The notes beneath the pieces were generated by a model. That model was not told where the DNA came from. It saw nothing but the letters and a program-made list of their open reading frames with translations, and did no database searches. A program made the position numbers and the translations under genes. This document shows, one piece after another, positions 52,917 through 61,023 of a DNA stretch of 64,000 bases (its first letter is position 1; every line of letters begins with the position of its first letter). The stretch is from CAUVKI01 sp963552605 (GTDB lineage Bacteria > Bacillota > Clostridia > Tissierellales > Peptoniphilaceae), in contig CAUVKI010000004.1 of NCBI GenBank assembly GCA_963552605.1, positions 23,080 to 87,079 of the forward strand. Reading direction: 5' to 3'.

Positions 52917-54134
52917 TTAATAGTCGCTCTCTGCCATAAGATATTGAATTTTAGGAGAATTGAATGCTCCATTTTCCTGCATAAGGTAATCCGTACTCAT
53001 TATGATATTCTTATTTTCCTCACCCATATATTTTACATTGACCGTATAGTTTGCAATTATTTGAATGTTGGGGATTGTTTCGGGAATAAGGGCGTGAATT
53101 TTGAAAACTTCCCCCTTTTGCAATGTGCCGTAAAAAAAAGTTTCAATTTTTTTAAAAGCATCGTTTTCATACTCCAAGGAATTGATTTCAAGATTGAGAT
53201 TGTCCTTTAAGGAAACTAAAAAACAGTCTTCTGCATATTTATCGGAGCTTGTATTAAGGCAGTGCTTGGGATTTTTAGCAGCGAAATCTTTTGCCTCATC
53301 TTCACTAATCCCCGAAATCAAAGCCAGAGATGAATTTTCATCAGCGTTTTTTAAAGCAAAAACCTTTAAGTTTCGGCTTAGTCTTATGGGTTTGTATTGA
53401 TATCCCTTTCCATAGACAAGCTCATGAGTGAGAATATAAACTGTCGGACACTTGTCTGAAACGGCATAAAATAAACGGTAAACATAATCGTCTATCGGCT
53501 CGGAGTTAAGCTGATGATCAAGATTTGCCCTTTGCTCGTCCATATATTCATCATACTCGGGAATATCAAGTCCTCCGGAAATGTCGAATGCTTTTGTATA
53601 TAGAGCCTCATCGTAGAGTTCCACCTGCTTTTTCATAAAATCCAAGCTGTATCCCGTCCTTTTGAGGACTTCCTCCAAGGAGAGTTCTTTTTTTGTTTCC
53701 ACATCAAGCACAATGGTTCTATAAGCCGTAAAATTCCCGTTTGTGGGGAAGTAAGCCGACAAAGAAAAAGTTTTCAGCATTGTATCGACATCAATATCGT
53801 ATCTGGTGAGCTTTGCATATTCTTCCGAATTAGCGTCATCTTCTGAGAACAGATAATTTATGTCTTGATATAGCTCTGCAATCTCTTTATTGAATTTGAC
53901 TGCCGACTCCCCTAGAATTTCCTCATTAAGCCACGGAAATTTGTACTCCTTTCCTCTTGAAAAATCGGCTTCCCTCACCCAATCCTCAACCGAGATTTTC
54001 GGTTCGGATTTCGTTTCTTCTTTTGTTTCTTCTTTGAAATCTTTCTTTTCGTTAATCTTTGTCGATGCTTCTTTGCTCTCTTTGCAGGCGGACATAATCA
54101 CGCAGAGTGCAAGGAATAAAAACAGTCTTTTCAT
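52917..54134 (-). CDS. Lipoprotein of unknown function, 405 aa
   Basis: Signal peptide with lipobox VIMSAC (Cys near residue 17), then a Lys/Glu/Thr-rich linker of ~35 residues (KKDFKEETKEETKSEPKIS). The folded part begins near residue 60. The middle (SAYFPTNGNFTAYRTIVLD, then VETKKELSLEEVLKRTGYS) resembles DUF3298/RsiV-type extracellular domains, but I am not sure. Convergent with the secreted protein. Own promoter at 54158-54187. Confidence 0.75.
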   Translation of the reverse strand: MKRLFLFLALCVIMSACKESKEASTKINEKKDFKEETKEETKSEPKISVEDWVREADFSRGKEYKFPWLNEEILGESAVKFNKEIAELYQDINYLFSEDDANSEEYAKLTRYDIDVDTMLKTFSLSAYFPTNGNFTAYRTIVLDVETKKELSLEEVLKRTGYSLDFMKKQVELYDEALYTKAFDISGGLDIPEYDEYMDEQRANLDHQLNSEPIDDYVYRLFYAVSDKCPTVYILTHELVYGKGYQYKPIRLSRNLKVFALKNADENSSLALISGISEDEAKDFAAKNPKHCLNTSSDKYAEDCFLVSLKDNLNLEINSLEYENDAFKKIETFFYGTLQKGEVFKIHALIPETIPNIQIIANYTVNVKYMGEENKNIIMSTDYLMQENGAFNSPKIQYLMAESDY

Positions 54135-54157
54135 AAGCCCCTCCTAAATTTTTTTTG

Positions 54158-54187
54158 ATTATATAACCCGTTCTTATATGGAAGCAA
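54158..54187 (-). promoter_or_regulatory. Promoter of the lipoprotein gene
   Basis: Minus strand: TTGCTT (54182-54187), 18-base spacer, TATAAT (54158-54163). Confidence 0.6.
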
Positions 54188-54193
54188 GAAAAA

Positions 54194-54218
54194 ATAAGAG
54201 CGAAGATTCCGCTCTTAT
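54194..54218 (-). terminator. Terminator of tdh-kbl
   Basis: ATAAGAGCG (54194-54202) pairs with CGCTCTTAT (54210-54218), followed by Ts on the minus strand. It lies immediately upstream of the lipoprotein promoter. Confidence 0.8.
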
Positions 54219-54225
54219 CTAAAAA

Positions 54226-55410
54226 TTATATAAGTTTCATTTCCTCTCCGACTTTTTTGAAAATCTCCACGGCACGATTAAGCTGTTCTTCGGTATGTGC
54301 CGCCGTAACCATTACTCTCACTCTCCCCGTACCTTTCGGCACTGTCGGAAACACAATGGGAGAAGTGAATACTCCGTTTTCAAATAATTTTTTTGAAAAC
54401 TCGATTGCCTTTTTTTCTTCCCCTATTATTATCGGAGTGATCGGAGTTTCAGATTTGCCGGTGTTAAATCCCAGAGAAGACATTTTATCCTTAAAAATCT
54501 TTGCGTTTGACCAAAGTTTTTCGGTGTATTCTTCACTCTCCATAAGCATCTTTACGGCTTCCATAACGGCAGCAGTGTCCGCAGGAGTATTGCCGGTTGA
54601 GAAAAGCAGAGGTCGTCCCCTATTTTTAAGCCACTCAATTGTCGCTTTCTTTCCTGCCACATACCCTCCGATTACTCCTATGGCTTTTGATAGAGTTCCT
54701 ATTATGAAGTCCACCCTGCCGTGAAGATTGAAGTGATCCACCGTTCCTCTGCCGCTTCTTCCAAGAACTCCGGAAGCGTGTGCATCGTCCACATAGGTCA
54801 GGCATTCATATTTTTCCGCCAATTCGACTATCTCGGGAAGTTTTGCTATATCGCCGTCCATAGAAAAAACTCCGTCGGTCACTATTATCACATTTTGGTA
54901 TTCTTTTCGTGTTTCCTTAAGCACTTTTTCCAAATCTTTCATATCCGAATGTTCAAAGGTGGATTTTTTGGCTTTGGAAAGTTTTGCTCCATCGATTATC
55001 GAGGCGTGATTAAGTTTATCCGAAAGAATTAAATCCCCATCCTGTGCGATTGCCTGCAATGTTCCCGCATTGCAGTTAAACCCCGATTGATATACTATTA
55101 CGGCTTCTTCCTCTTTGAATTTTGCCAACAGCTTCTCCAACTCATCGTGAAGATCGAGGTTTCCGTTAATGGGACGCACCGCTCCCGCACCCACGCCGTA
55201 TTTTTCTATTGCGGAAATTGCAGCTTTCTTGAGTCTCGGGTGAGTGGCAAATCCCAAGTAATTATTTGAGGAGAGGTTTATTACTTTTTTGCCGTTAATC
55301 ACGCACTCCGCCTCGTTAGCCCCCTCCACGGTCATAAAATCCTTAAACAATCCGTTATCCTTCAAATCCTGAATATTTTTTTTCAGATATTCCACATCAT
55401 GTATTGACAT
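54226..55410 (-). CDS. kbl: Glycine C-acetyltransferase (2-amino-3-ketobutyrate CoA ligase)
   Basis: PLP alpha-oxoamine synthase that cleaves 2-amino-3-oxobutyrate with CoA to glycine and acetyl-CoA. Motifs: [71 protein letters not shown] and the PLP-lysine region [18 protein letters not shown]. Length of 394 residues is typical. The upstream tdh gene makes its substrate, which settles Kbl over BioF. Confidence 0.93.
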   Translation of the reverse strand: MSIHDVEYLKKNIQDLKDNGLFKDFMTVEGANEAECVINGKKVINLSSNNYLGFATHPRLKKAAISAIEKYGVGAGAVRPINGNLDLHDELEKLLAKFKEEEAVIVYQSGFNCNAGTLQAIAQDGDLILSDKLNHASIIDGAKLSKAKKSTFEHSDMKDLEKVLKETRKEYQNVIIVTDGVFSMDGDIAKLPEIVELAEKYECLTYVDDAHASGVLGRSGRGTVDHFNLHGRVDFIIGTLSKAIGVIGGYVAGKKATIEWLKNRGRPLLFSTGNTPADTAAVMEAVKMLMESEEYTEKLWSNAKIFKDKMSSLGFNTGKSETPITPIIIGEEKKAIEFSKKLFENGVFTSPIVFPTVPKGTGRVRVMVTAAHTEEQLNRAVEIFKKVGEEMKLI

Positions 55411-55419
55411 AACAACCTC

Positions 55420-56367
55420 CTATTTTAATTTTTTCTCAAGTTGAAACAGCATATCTTTTGTCATCTCTTCAATGCCGTACTTGGGACACCAGCCCCACTC
55501 CTCCCTTGCGCACGAGTCGTCCAAACTGTCCGGCCATGAATTTGCAATAGCCTGTCTTATGGGGTCAACTTCATATGATATCTCAAATTCGGGGATATGT
55601 TTTTTTATTTCCTCTGCCAACTCTTCGGGAGCGAAACTCATCGCCGTGATATTAAAAGCGTTTCTGTGTTTCAATTTTGACGGATCGGCAATCATTATAT
55701 CGTGCATAGCTGATATGGCGTCGGGCATATACATCATATCCATCTTAGTACCTTTTGCGATAAAAGAAGTGTAGGATTTTTTACGAACGGCTTCATAAAA
55801 AATATCCACTGCATAATCGGTTGTTCCTCCTCCGGGAAGAGTCTTATATGAAATCAGCCCCGGAAATCTCACGCCTCTGGTATCCAATCCGAACCTAAGG
55901 TGATAATAATCACACAAAAGCTCTCCTGCCACCTTAGTCACTCCGTACATAGTTGAAGGTCGCTGAACGGTATCCTGAGGAGTTTTATTTTTTGGAGTCA
56001 AATCGCCGAAAGAACCTATCGAGCTTGGAGTAAACACTTGGCAATTTTTCTCTTTTGCCACATTTAACACCTTAAAGAGTCCGTTCAAATTTATCTCAAA
56101 GGCAAGTTCCGGTTTTTTTTCAGCCGTTGCGGAGAGCAGAGCCGCAAGATGGTAGATCGTGTCTACCTTATACTTATCAACCAGTTGCGAAAGTTTTTTA
56201 TCGTCCGTGGCATCAAGAAGTTCAAAGGGTCCGTCTGAAATTCCCTCGATTTCTTTTTTTACAACATCCGTAGCCAACACATTTTCCGAGCCGTATTCTT
56301 TCCTAAGAAAAACAAGCAGTTCAGTGCCTATCTGCCCCAATGCGCCCGTGATTAGAATTTTTTTCAT
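55420..56367 (-). CDS. tdh: L-threonine 3-dehydrogenase, short-chain (NAD-epimerase-like) type
   Basis: Oxidises threonine to 2-amino-3-oxobutyrate. Rossmann start ILITGALGQIGTELLVFLR, then DTIYHLAALLSATAEKKPEL, and the catalytic Tyr/Lys in STMYGVTKVAGELL. GVRFPGLISYKTLPGGGTTD is diagnostic of the epimerase-like TDH group. Length of 315 residues fits. Nine bases separate it from kbl, so the two form the threonine-to-glycine pathway. Confidence 0.92.
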   Translation of the reverse strand: MKKILITGALGQIGTELLVFLRKEYGSENVLATDVVKKEIEGISDGPFELLDATDDKKLSQLVDKYKVDTIYHLAALLSATAEKKPELAFEINLNGLFKVLNVAKEKNCQVFTPSSIGSFGDLTPKNKTPQDTVQRPSTMYGVTKVAGELLCDYYHLRFGLDTRGVRFPGLISYKTLPGGGTTDYAVDIFYEAVRKKSYTSFIAKGTKMDMMYMPDAISAMHDIMIADPSKLKHRNAFNITAMSFAPEELAEEIKKHIPEFEISYEVDPIRQAIANSWPDSLDDSCAREEWGWCPKYGIEEMTKDMLFQLEKKLK

Positions 56368-56425
56368 AGATTTCCTCCAAATCTGACCCTCATTCTTTGC
56401 AATATAACATTCTTTCTATGTTATA

Positions 56426-56454
56426 ATGATACCATTGTTTTTTATCTTTTACAA
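56426..56454 (-). promoter_or_regulatory. Promoter of tdh-kbl, overlapping the clc promoter
   Basis: Minus strand: TTGTAA (56449-56454), 17-base spacer, TATCAT (56426-56431). Its -35 box overlaps the plus-strand -35 box at 56448-56453. Confidence 0.55.
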
Positions 56455-56476
56455 CAAGCATTTGCAATGATACAAT
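56448..56476 (+). promoter_or_regulatory. Promoter of the CLC transporter gene
   Basis: TTTACA (56448-56453), 17-base spacer, TACAAT (56471-56476). An alternative plus-strand -10 TATAAT lies at 56422-56427 with a 19-base spacer. Confidence 0.55.
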
Positions 56477-56499
56477 TAAAAGAAAATCGGGAGGTTGAA

Positions 56500-57756
56500 A
56501 TGAACAAAAAGACTTTAAAAATTTTTTTTCTGAGTGCCATAACGGGACTTGCCGCAGGATTGCTCGCAAATTTTTACAGATTTTTGGTTCACTTTGTTGA
56601 GGGAGTATTATCCAAAGAAATAATTCTGTCCGAATCGGAGCCGATTTTTTTTGCGATTTTTTTGGCGCAAGCCGCAATTTTTTCATTTATCTGTTCTTAT
56701 TTAGCCTCAAAGGAAAGTCTTGCGGGAGGTTCGGGGATTCCACAGGTGAAGGCGGAGCTTGATAAAAAAATAGATCCCAATCCTTTGAGTGTGCTTTTTG
56801 TGAAAATCTTCGGAGGAGCTTGTGCGATTTTTTCAGGGCTTTCGGTCGGCAGGGAGGGTCCTTCGATACAAATGGGAGCTATGACGGCAAAAGCTCTTTC
56901 AAAAAAAATGACGGACGATGGGGAAATAAAAGATATATTGCTTCAGGTCGGTGCGGCTTCGGGGCTTTCCGCAGCCTTCGGCGCTCCCGTTGCGGGAGTG
57001 GCTTTCATACTTGAAGAACTTGAGGGAAAGCTTGATAAAAAACTTTTGATTGCCGGATTTTCAGGAACGCTTTCGGCTGCCGTTTCTTCAACTTTATTTT
57101 TCGGAACGGAACCTATTTTCTCATTTGGAAAAATCGTTTCTCCAAGTGTTGATAAATTTCCGATTTTTATATTATTCGGAATTTTCCTCTCGGCGGTCGG
57201 ACTGATTTATCTCAAACTTATGGATAAAATTTTCTCCATCCAACAGAGTATAAAATTACCTCCGCTCTTAAAATTTTTTCCGACTTTTTTATTGAGTGCG
57301 GCATTGTTTTATTTTTCTCCGATGCTTCTTTGCGGCGGAGGATTTCTATTGGACTTCACCACAAAAAATGAACTCTCGGTTCTTATACTGACCCTTTTAT
57401 TGACAGGCAAACTTCTTTTTTCTCTCGCTTCATTTACAAGCGGGGTTGCAGGAGGCATTTTCTTTCCGATACTTATGATGGGTGCAATTTGCGGAATGAT
57501 TTTCTCCAAAATTTTTGCTCCGAATGATTTAACTCTTTTCATAATTATGGGAATGGCGGGACTCTTAACGGCAATCGTGAGAGCGCCGATAACGGGAATT
57601 CTTCTTCTTTTTGAAATGACGGGAGCTTTCTCAACTCTGCTTCCGCTGGGGATAATCTCCCTAATAACTCTCATAATCCCCGAACTTCTAAATGCAATGC
57701 CGGTATATGATTACCTTACGAAAAGACTTCTTTCCAAAACGCCGACCAAAAACTGA
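56500..57756 (+). CDS. CLC-family chloride/proton antiporter
   Basis: 418-residue membrane protein with the three anion-path motifs: GGSGIPQVKAEL, GREGPSIQMGA (gating Glu present) and GGIFFPILMMGA. The internal proton-transfer Glu is kept in FILEELEGKL, so H+/anion exchange rather than a channel is expected. The selectivity motif is GSGIP, typical of chloride rather than fluoride (CLC-F) transporters. No C-terminal CBS domains. The start is the ATG at 56500 behind GGGAGG. Confidence 0.92.
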   Translation: MNKKTLKIFFLSAITGLAAGLLANFYRFLVHFVEGVLSKEIILSESEPIFFAIFLAQAAIFSFICSYLASKESLAGGSGIPQVKAELDKKIDPNPLSVLFVKIFGGACAIFSGLSVGREGPSIQMGAMTAKALSKKMTDDGEIKDILLQVGAASGLSAAFGAPVAGVAFILEELEGKLDKKLLIAGFSGTLSAAVSSTLFFGTEPIFSFGKIVSPSVDKFPIFILFGIFLSAVGLIYLKLMDKIFSIQQSIKLPPLLKFFPTFLLSAALFYFSPMLLCGGGFLLDFTTKNELSVLILTLLLTGKLLFSLASFTSGVAGGIFFPILMMGAICGMIFSKIFAPNDLTLFIIMGMAGLLTAIVRAPITGILLLFEMTGAFSTLLPLGIISLITLIIPELLNAMPVYDYLTKRLLSKTPTKN

Positions 57757-57795
57757 AGGTGAGTTGTATTCATCTTTCCGTTTGTTAAATATTTC

Positions 57796-57824
57796 TTGAC
57801 CAAGGGTGTTAAAAATGATAAACT
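57796..57824 (+). promoter_or_regulatory. Promoter of the acyl-CoA dehydrogenase fusion operon
   Basis: TTGACC (57796-57801), 17-base spacer, TAAACT (57819-57824), about 58 bases before the start codon. Confidence 0.55.
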
Positions 57825-57882
57825 GAACCTGCATTAAGCATTGGCAGCAGAGAGGGTTTATAGAATAAAAGAGGAGGTAAGA

Positions 57883-59802
57883 ATGGGTTTTAGAACAACA
57901 GAAGCTCAAGAGGCACTTCGCCAAAGAGTCAGAGAGTTTGCGGAAAAAGAAGTGAAGCCGAGAGCGTTCGAGATGGACGAAAAGGATTTGTTTCCTTCGG
58001 AGATAGTTAAGAAAATGGGAGAACTCGGTTTTATGGGGATTCCCTATGAAAAGAAATACGGAGGAGCGGAACTTGACGCGGAGAGCTATGCCATAACGGT
58101 AGAGGAACTTTCAAGAGTTGACGGGGGAGTGGGAGTAATTTGCTCTGCGCATACTTCACTCGGTTCTTGGCCTATTTGGGCATTCGGAACTGAAGAACAA
58201 AAGATGAAATACCTCGTTCCCTTGGCTAAGGGAGAAAAGCTCGGGGCTTTCGGATTGACCGAAGTAAATGCGGGTTCTGACGCGGGAGGCACGGAAACCA
58301 CGGCGGTGTTAAAAGGAGACCACTATATCTTAAATGGCGGAAAAATTTTTATCACCAACGGTAAGGAAGCCGACACCTATGTAATATTTGCGGTGACCTC
58401 TCCTGAAAAAGGTTTGCACGGAATAAGCGCCTTAATCGTTGAGAAAGGCTGGGAGGGTTTCACTTTCCCCGAGCAATACAACAAAATGGGCATTCGTTCG
58501 TCCATCACTTCCCGATTGGCATTTAATAATGTAAAAGTGCCTAAGGAAAATCTTTTGGGAAAAGAGGGCGAGGGTTTCAAAATTGCAATGGCGACTTTGG
58601 ACGGAGGAAGAATAGGAATTGCTTCTCAAGCTTTGGGAATTGCTCAGGGAGCATATGAGGAAGCACTCCAGTATTCAAGAACCAGAGTGCAGTTTAATGA
58701 GCCGGTGGCGGTGAACCAAGGGATAAGCTTTAAGCTTGCGGATATGGCGACTTCGATACGTGCGGCGAGGCTTTTGGTGTACAGTGCGGCTGAACTCAAG
58801 ACAAATCATGAGAAATATACCAAAGAAGCGGCAATGGCAAAGATGTATGCGTCCGATGTTGCGGTAAAGGTTACCAATGAGGCGCTCCAAATTCACGGAG
58901 GAAACGGCTTCATAAAGGGAATGCTTGTCGAGAGAGCATATAGAGATGCGAAGATCACGCAGATATATGAAGGAACAAATGAGGTTATGCGTGTTGTAAT
59001 AGCGGGGCAGATAGTCGGAAAGATAAAGAGGAGTAAAGCTTCGGCTCAAGCGGCCTCTGCAAAGTCGGGTCCCGCCACGGGAGTGAGAAAAAATATCGTG
59101 TTTGAGGGTTCGCCCGAGGAGCAGGTGAAAGCTCTTGTTGACGCATTGACTCAAGACGGATTTAAATTTGATTTTACCGTGGACCCAATGGCGGAAATCA
59201 CGAGCGTGGAAAGATTGGTTTCGGCAGGTCAGGGAATAGGAAAAAAAGAAAATATGAAGCTTATAGAAGATTTAGCGAAGGCGGCGGGCGCCGCAATTTC
59301 CTCCTCAAGACCCGTTGCGGAAACTCTCCAATATCTTCCCATAGATCGCTATGTGGGTATGAGCGGACAGAAATTCAAAGGAAACTTATATATCGCCTGC
59401 GGAATAAGCGGAGCAGGTCAGCACTTAAAGGGGATAAAAGAGGCTACCACAATCGTTGCGGTAAATAACGATGCAAAGGCTCCCATTATAGCAAATGCCG
59501 ATTATTCGATAGTGGGTGATGTCAATGTGATACTCCCTCTTCTGACAAAGGCATTGAATGAAATTGCACCTAAACAAAGGAGTGAAGCTCCGGAGTTTGT
59601 AAAGATGAAAAAGGTCGTTGTGCAGGATCCCAAAATGAACACTGACATTATGGTTTGCTCGGGCTGCGCTTGGGAATATGATCCGAAGCTTGGGGACAAC
59701 AATGCCGATATAGCGGCGGGAACTCCCTTTGACCAGCTTCCTCAAACCTATCAATGCCCCAAGTGCGGAGATCCTAAAAGTAATTTCATATCTGTAAAAT
59801 AA
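57883..59802 (+). CDS. Fusion protein: acyl-CoA dehydrogenase + EtfA C-terminal FAD domain + rubredoxin
   Basis: 639 residues in three domains. Residues 1-385 are an acyl-CoA dehydrogenase close to short-chain/butyryl types: GAFGLTEVNAGSDAGGTETT, FITNGKEADTYVIFAVT, QIHGGNGFIKGMLVERAYRD and IYEGTNEVMRVV (catalytic Glu near 366). Residues ~400-570 match the FAD-binding C-domain of electron-transfer flavoprotein alpha: SSRPVAETLQYLPIDRYVGM, GNLYIACGISGAGQH and IVAVNNDAKAPIIANADYSI. The last ~55 residues are rubredoxin, with CSGC (592-595), AWEYDPKLGDN and CPKC (625-628). EtfB and the EtfA N-domain are absent. The start at 57883 follows GAGGAGG. It probably carries acyl-CoA electrons to the flavodiiron protein encoded next. 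Confidence 0.92.
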   Translation: MGFRTTEAQEALRQRVREFAEKEVKPRAFEMDEKDLFPSEIVKKMGELGFMGIPYEKKYGGAELDAESYAITVEELSRVDGGVGVICSAHTSLGSWPIWAFGTEEQKMKYLVPLAKGEKLGAFGLTEVNAGSDAGGTETTAVLKGDHYILNGGKIFITNGKEADTYVIFAVTSPEKGLHGISALIVEKGWEGFTFPEQYNKMGIRSSITSRLAFNNVKVPKENLLGKEGEGFKIAMATLDGGRIGIASQALGIAQGAYEEALQYSRTRVQFNEPVAVNQGISFKLADMATSIRAARLLVYSAAELKTNHEKYTKEAAMAKMYASDVAVKVTNEALQIHGGNGFIKGMLVERAYRDAKITQIYEGTNEVMRVVIAGQIVGKIKRSKASAQAASAKSGPATGVRKNIVFEGSPEEQVKALVDALTQDGFKFDFTVDPMAEITSVERLVSAGQGIGKKENMKLIEDLAKAAGAAISSSRPVAETLQYLPIDRYVGMSGQKFKGNLYIACGISGAGQHLKGIKEATTIVAVNNDAKAPIIANADYSIVGDVNVILPLLTKALNEIAPKQRSEAPEFVKMKKVVVQDPKMNTDIMVCSGCAWEYDPKLGDNNADIAAGTPFDQLPQTYQCPKCGDPKSNFISVK

Positions 59803-59812
59803 GGGAGGAAAT

Positions 59813-61012
59813 ATGCACAATGTAAGAAAGGTCACGGAAGATTTATATTGGGTAGGTGCGAATGACCATCGCACGCATCTTTTTGAAAACATTCACCCCA
59901 TTCCCTATGGAGTGAGTTATAACTCATATCTTCTTTTAGATGAAAAGACGGTACTCTTTGACACGGCGGATTGGGGGGTGTGCCGTCAGTTTTTGGATAA
60001 TGTGGACTATCTGCTCGATGGAAGAAAGCTTGACTATTTGGTGGTAAATCACGCAGAGCCCGACCATGCGGCAAGTTTGGGAGAGGTGCTTTTAAGACAC
60101 CCCGAAACCGTCGTAATAAGTACGGAAAAAGCTTTTTATTTTATGACGCAGTTCAATTTCAGGGTGGATAATAAAATCGTAGTCAAAACTGGAGATACTT
60201 TCAAATCGGGAAAGCACGAGTTTGCCTTTGTGGAAATTCCTATGGTGCATTGGCCCGAGCCTATGGCAACCTTTGACACTACAAACGGAGTTTTGTTCTC
60301 GGCAGACGCTTTCGGTTCGTTTAAGGCTCTTGACGGAAAACTTTTTGCCGACGAGGTGGATTTTGATAAGGATTGGCTGGAAGAAGCCAGAAGATATTAT
60401 ACCAACATCGTAGGAAAATACGGTCCTCATGTGCAGGCGGTACTCAAAAAAGCGTCCACTCTTCCCATAAAGATAATCTGCCCCTTGCACGGTCCGGTTT
60501 GGAGGAAAGATCTCGGTTATATTTTGGATAAGTATGACAAGTGGTCCTCCTACACTCCCGAAGAAAAGGGCGTGATGATTGTATATGCTTCCATGTACGG
60601 AAATATGGAAGAAGCTGCTCAACTTCTCGCATCAAAGATTGTGGAAAAGGGAGAAAGAAATGTGGCGGTGTTTGATGTGTCAACAACTCATGTGTCTTAT
60701 CTTATTTCCGAGGTGTTCAGGGTAAGTCATATAGTTCTCTGCTCGGTGACCTATAACCTTAATGTCTACCCTCCTATGAAAGATTTTATAGCGGATATGC
60801 AGGCTTTAAATTTGCAAAACCGCACATTCGGGATTGTGGAGAGCGGTTCTTGGGCTCCCAACAGTGCGGAACCTATGAGAAAGATGATAGACGAAATGTA
60901 TAAGATGTTTTATCTTGATACCGATGCGTCATTCATCTCATCTTTGAATGAGATTTCCGTAAAGGATATTGAAGCTGTTGCAACATCCGTTGTGGAGTCG
61001 CTGAAAAAATAG
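59813..61012 (+). CDS. fprA: Flavodiiron protein (A-type, FprA-like oxygen/NO reductase)
   Basis: 399 residues: an N-terminal metallo-beta-lactamase-like diiron domain and a C-terminal flavodoxin domain. Iron ligands are in VVNHAEPDHAASLGEV (H-x-E-x-D-H), PMVHWPEPMATFD, LFSADAFGSFKA and CPLHGPVWRKDLG. The FMN loop is IVYASMYGNMEEAAQLLAS. A-type enzymes of this size reduce O2 to water, or NO to N2O, taking electrons from rubredoxin. The preceding gene encodes a rubredoxin domain, ten bases upstream, so it is the likely donor. Confidence 0.93.
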   Translation: MHNVRKVTEDLYWVGANDHRTHLFENIHPIPYGVSYNSYLLLDEKTVLFDTADWGVCRQFLDNVDYLLDGRKLDYLVVNHAEPDHAASLGEVLLRHPETVVISTEKAFYFMTQFNFRVDNKIVVKTGDTFKSGKHEFAFVEIPMVHWPEPMATFDTTNGVLFSADAFGSFKALDGKLFADEVDFDKDWLEEARRYYTNIVGKYGPHVQAVLKKASTLPIKIICPLHGPVWRKDLGYILDKYDKWSSYTPEEKGVMIVYASMYGNMEEAAQLLASKIVEKGERNVAVFDVSTTHVSYLISEVFRVSHIVLCSVTYNLNVYPPMKDFIADMQALNLQNRTFGIVESGSWAPNSAEPMRKMIDEMYKMFYLDTDASFISSLNEISVKDIEAVATSVVESLKK

Positions 61013-61023
61013 GGGGTGCTTAT

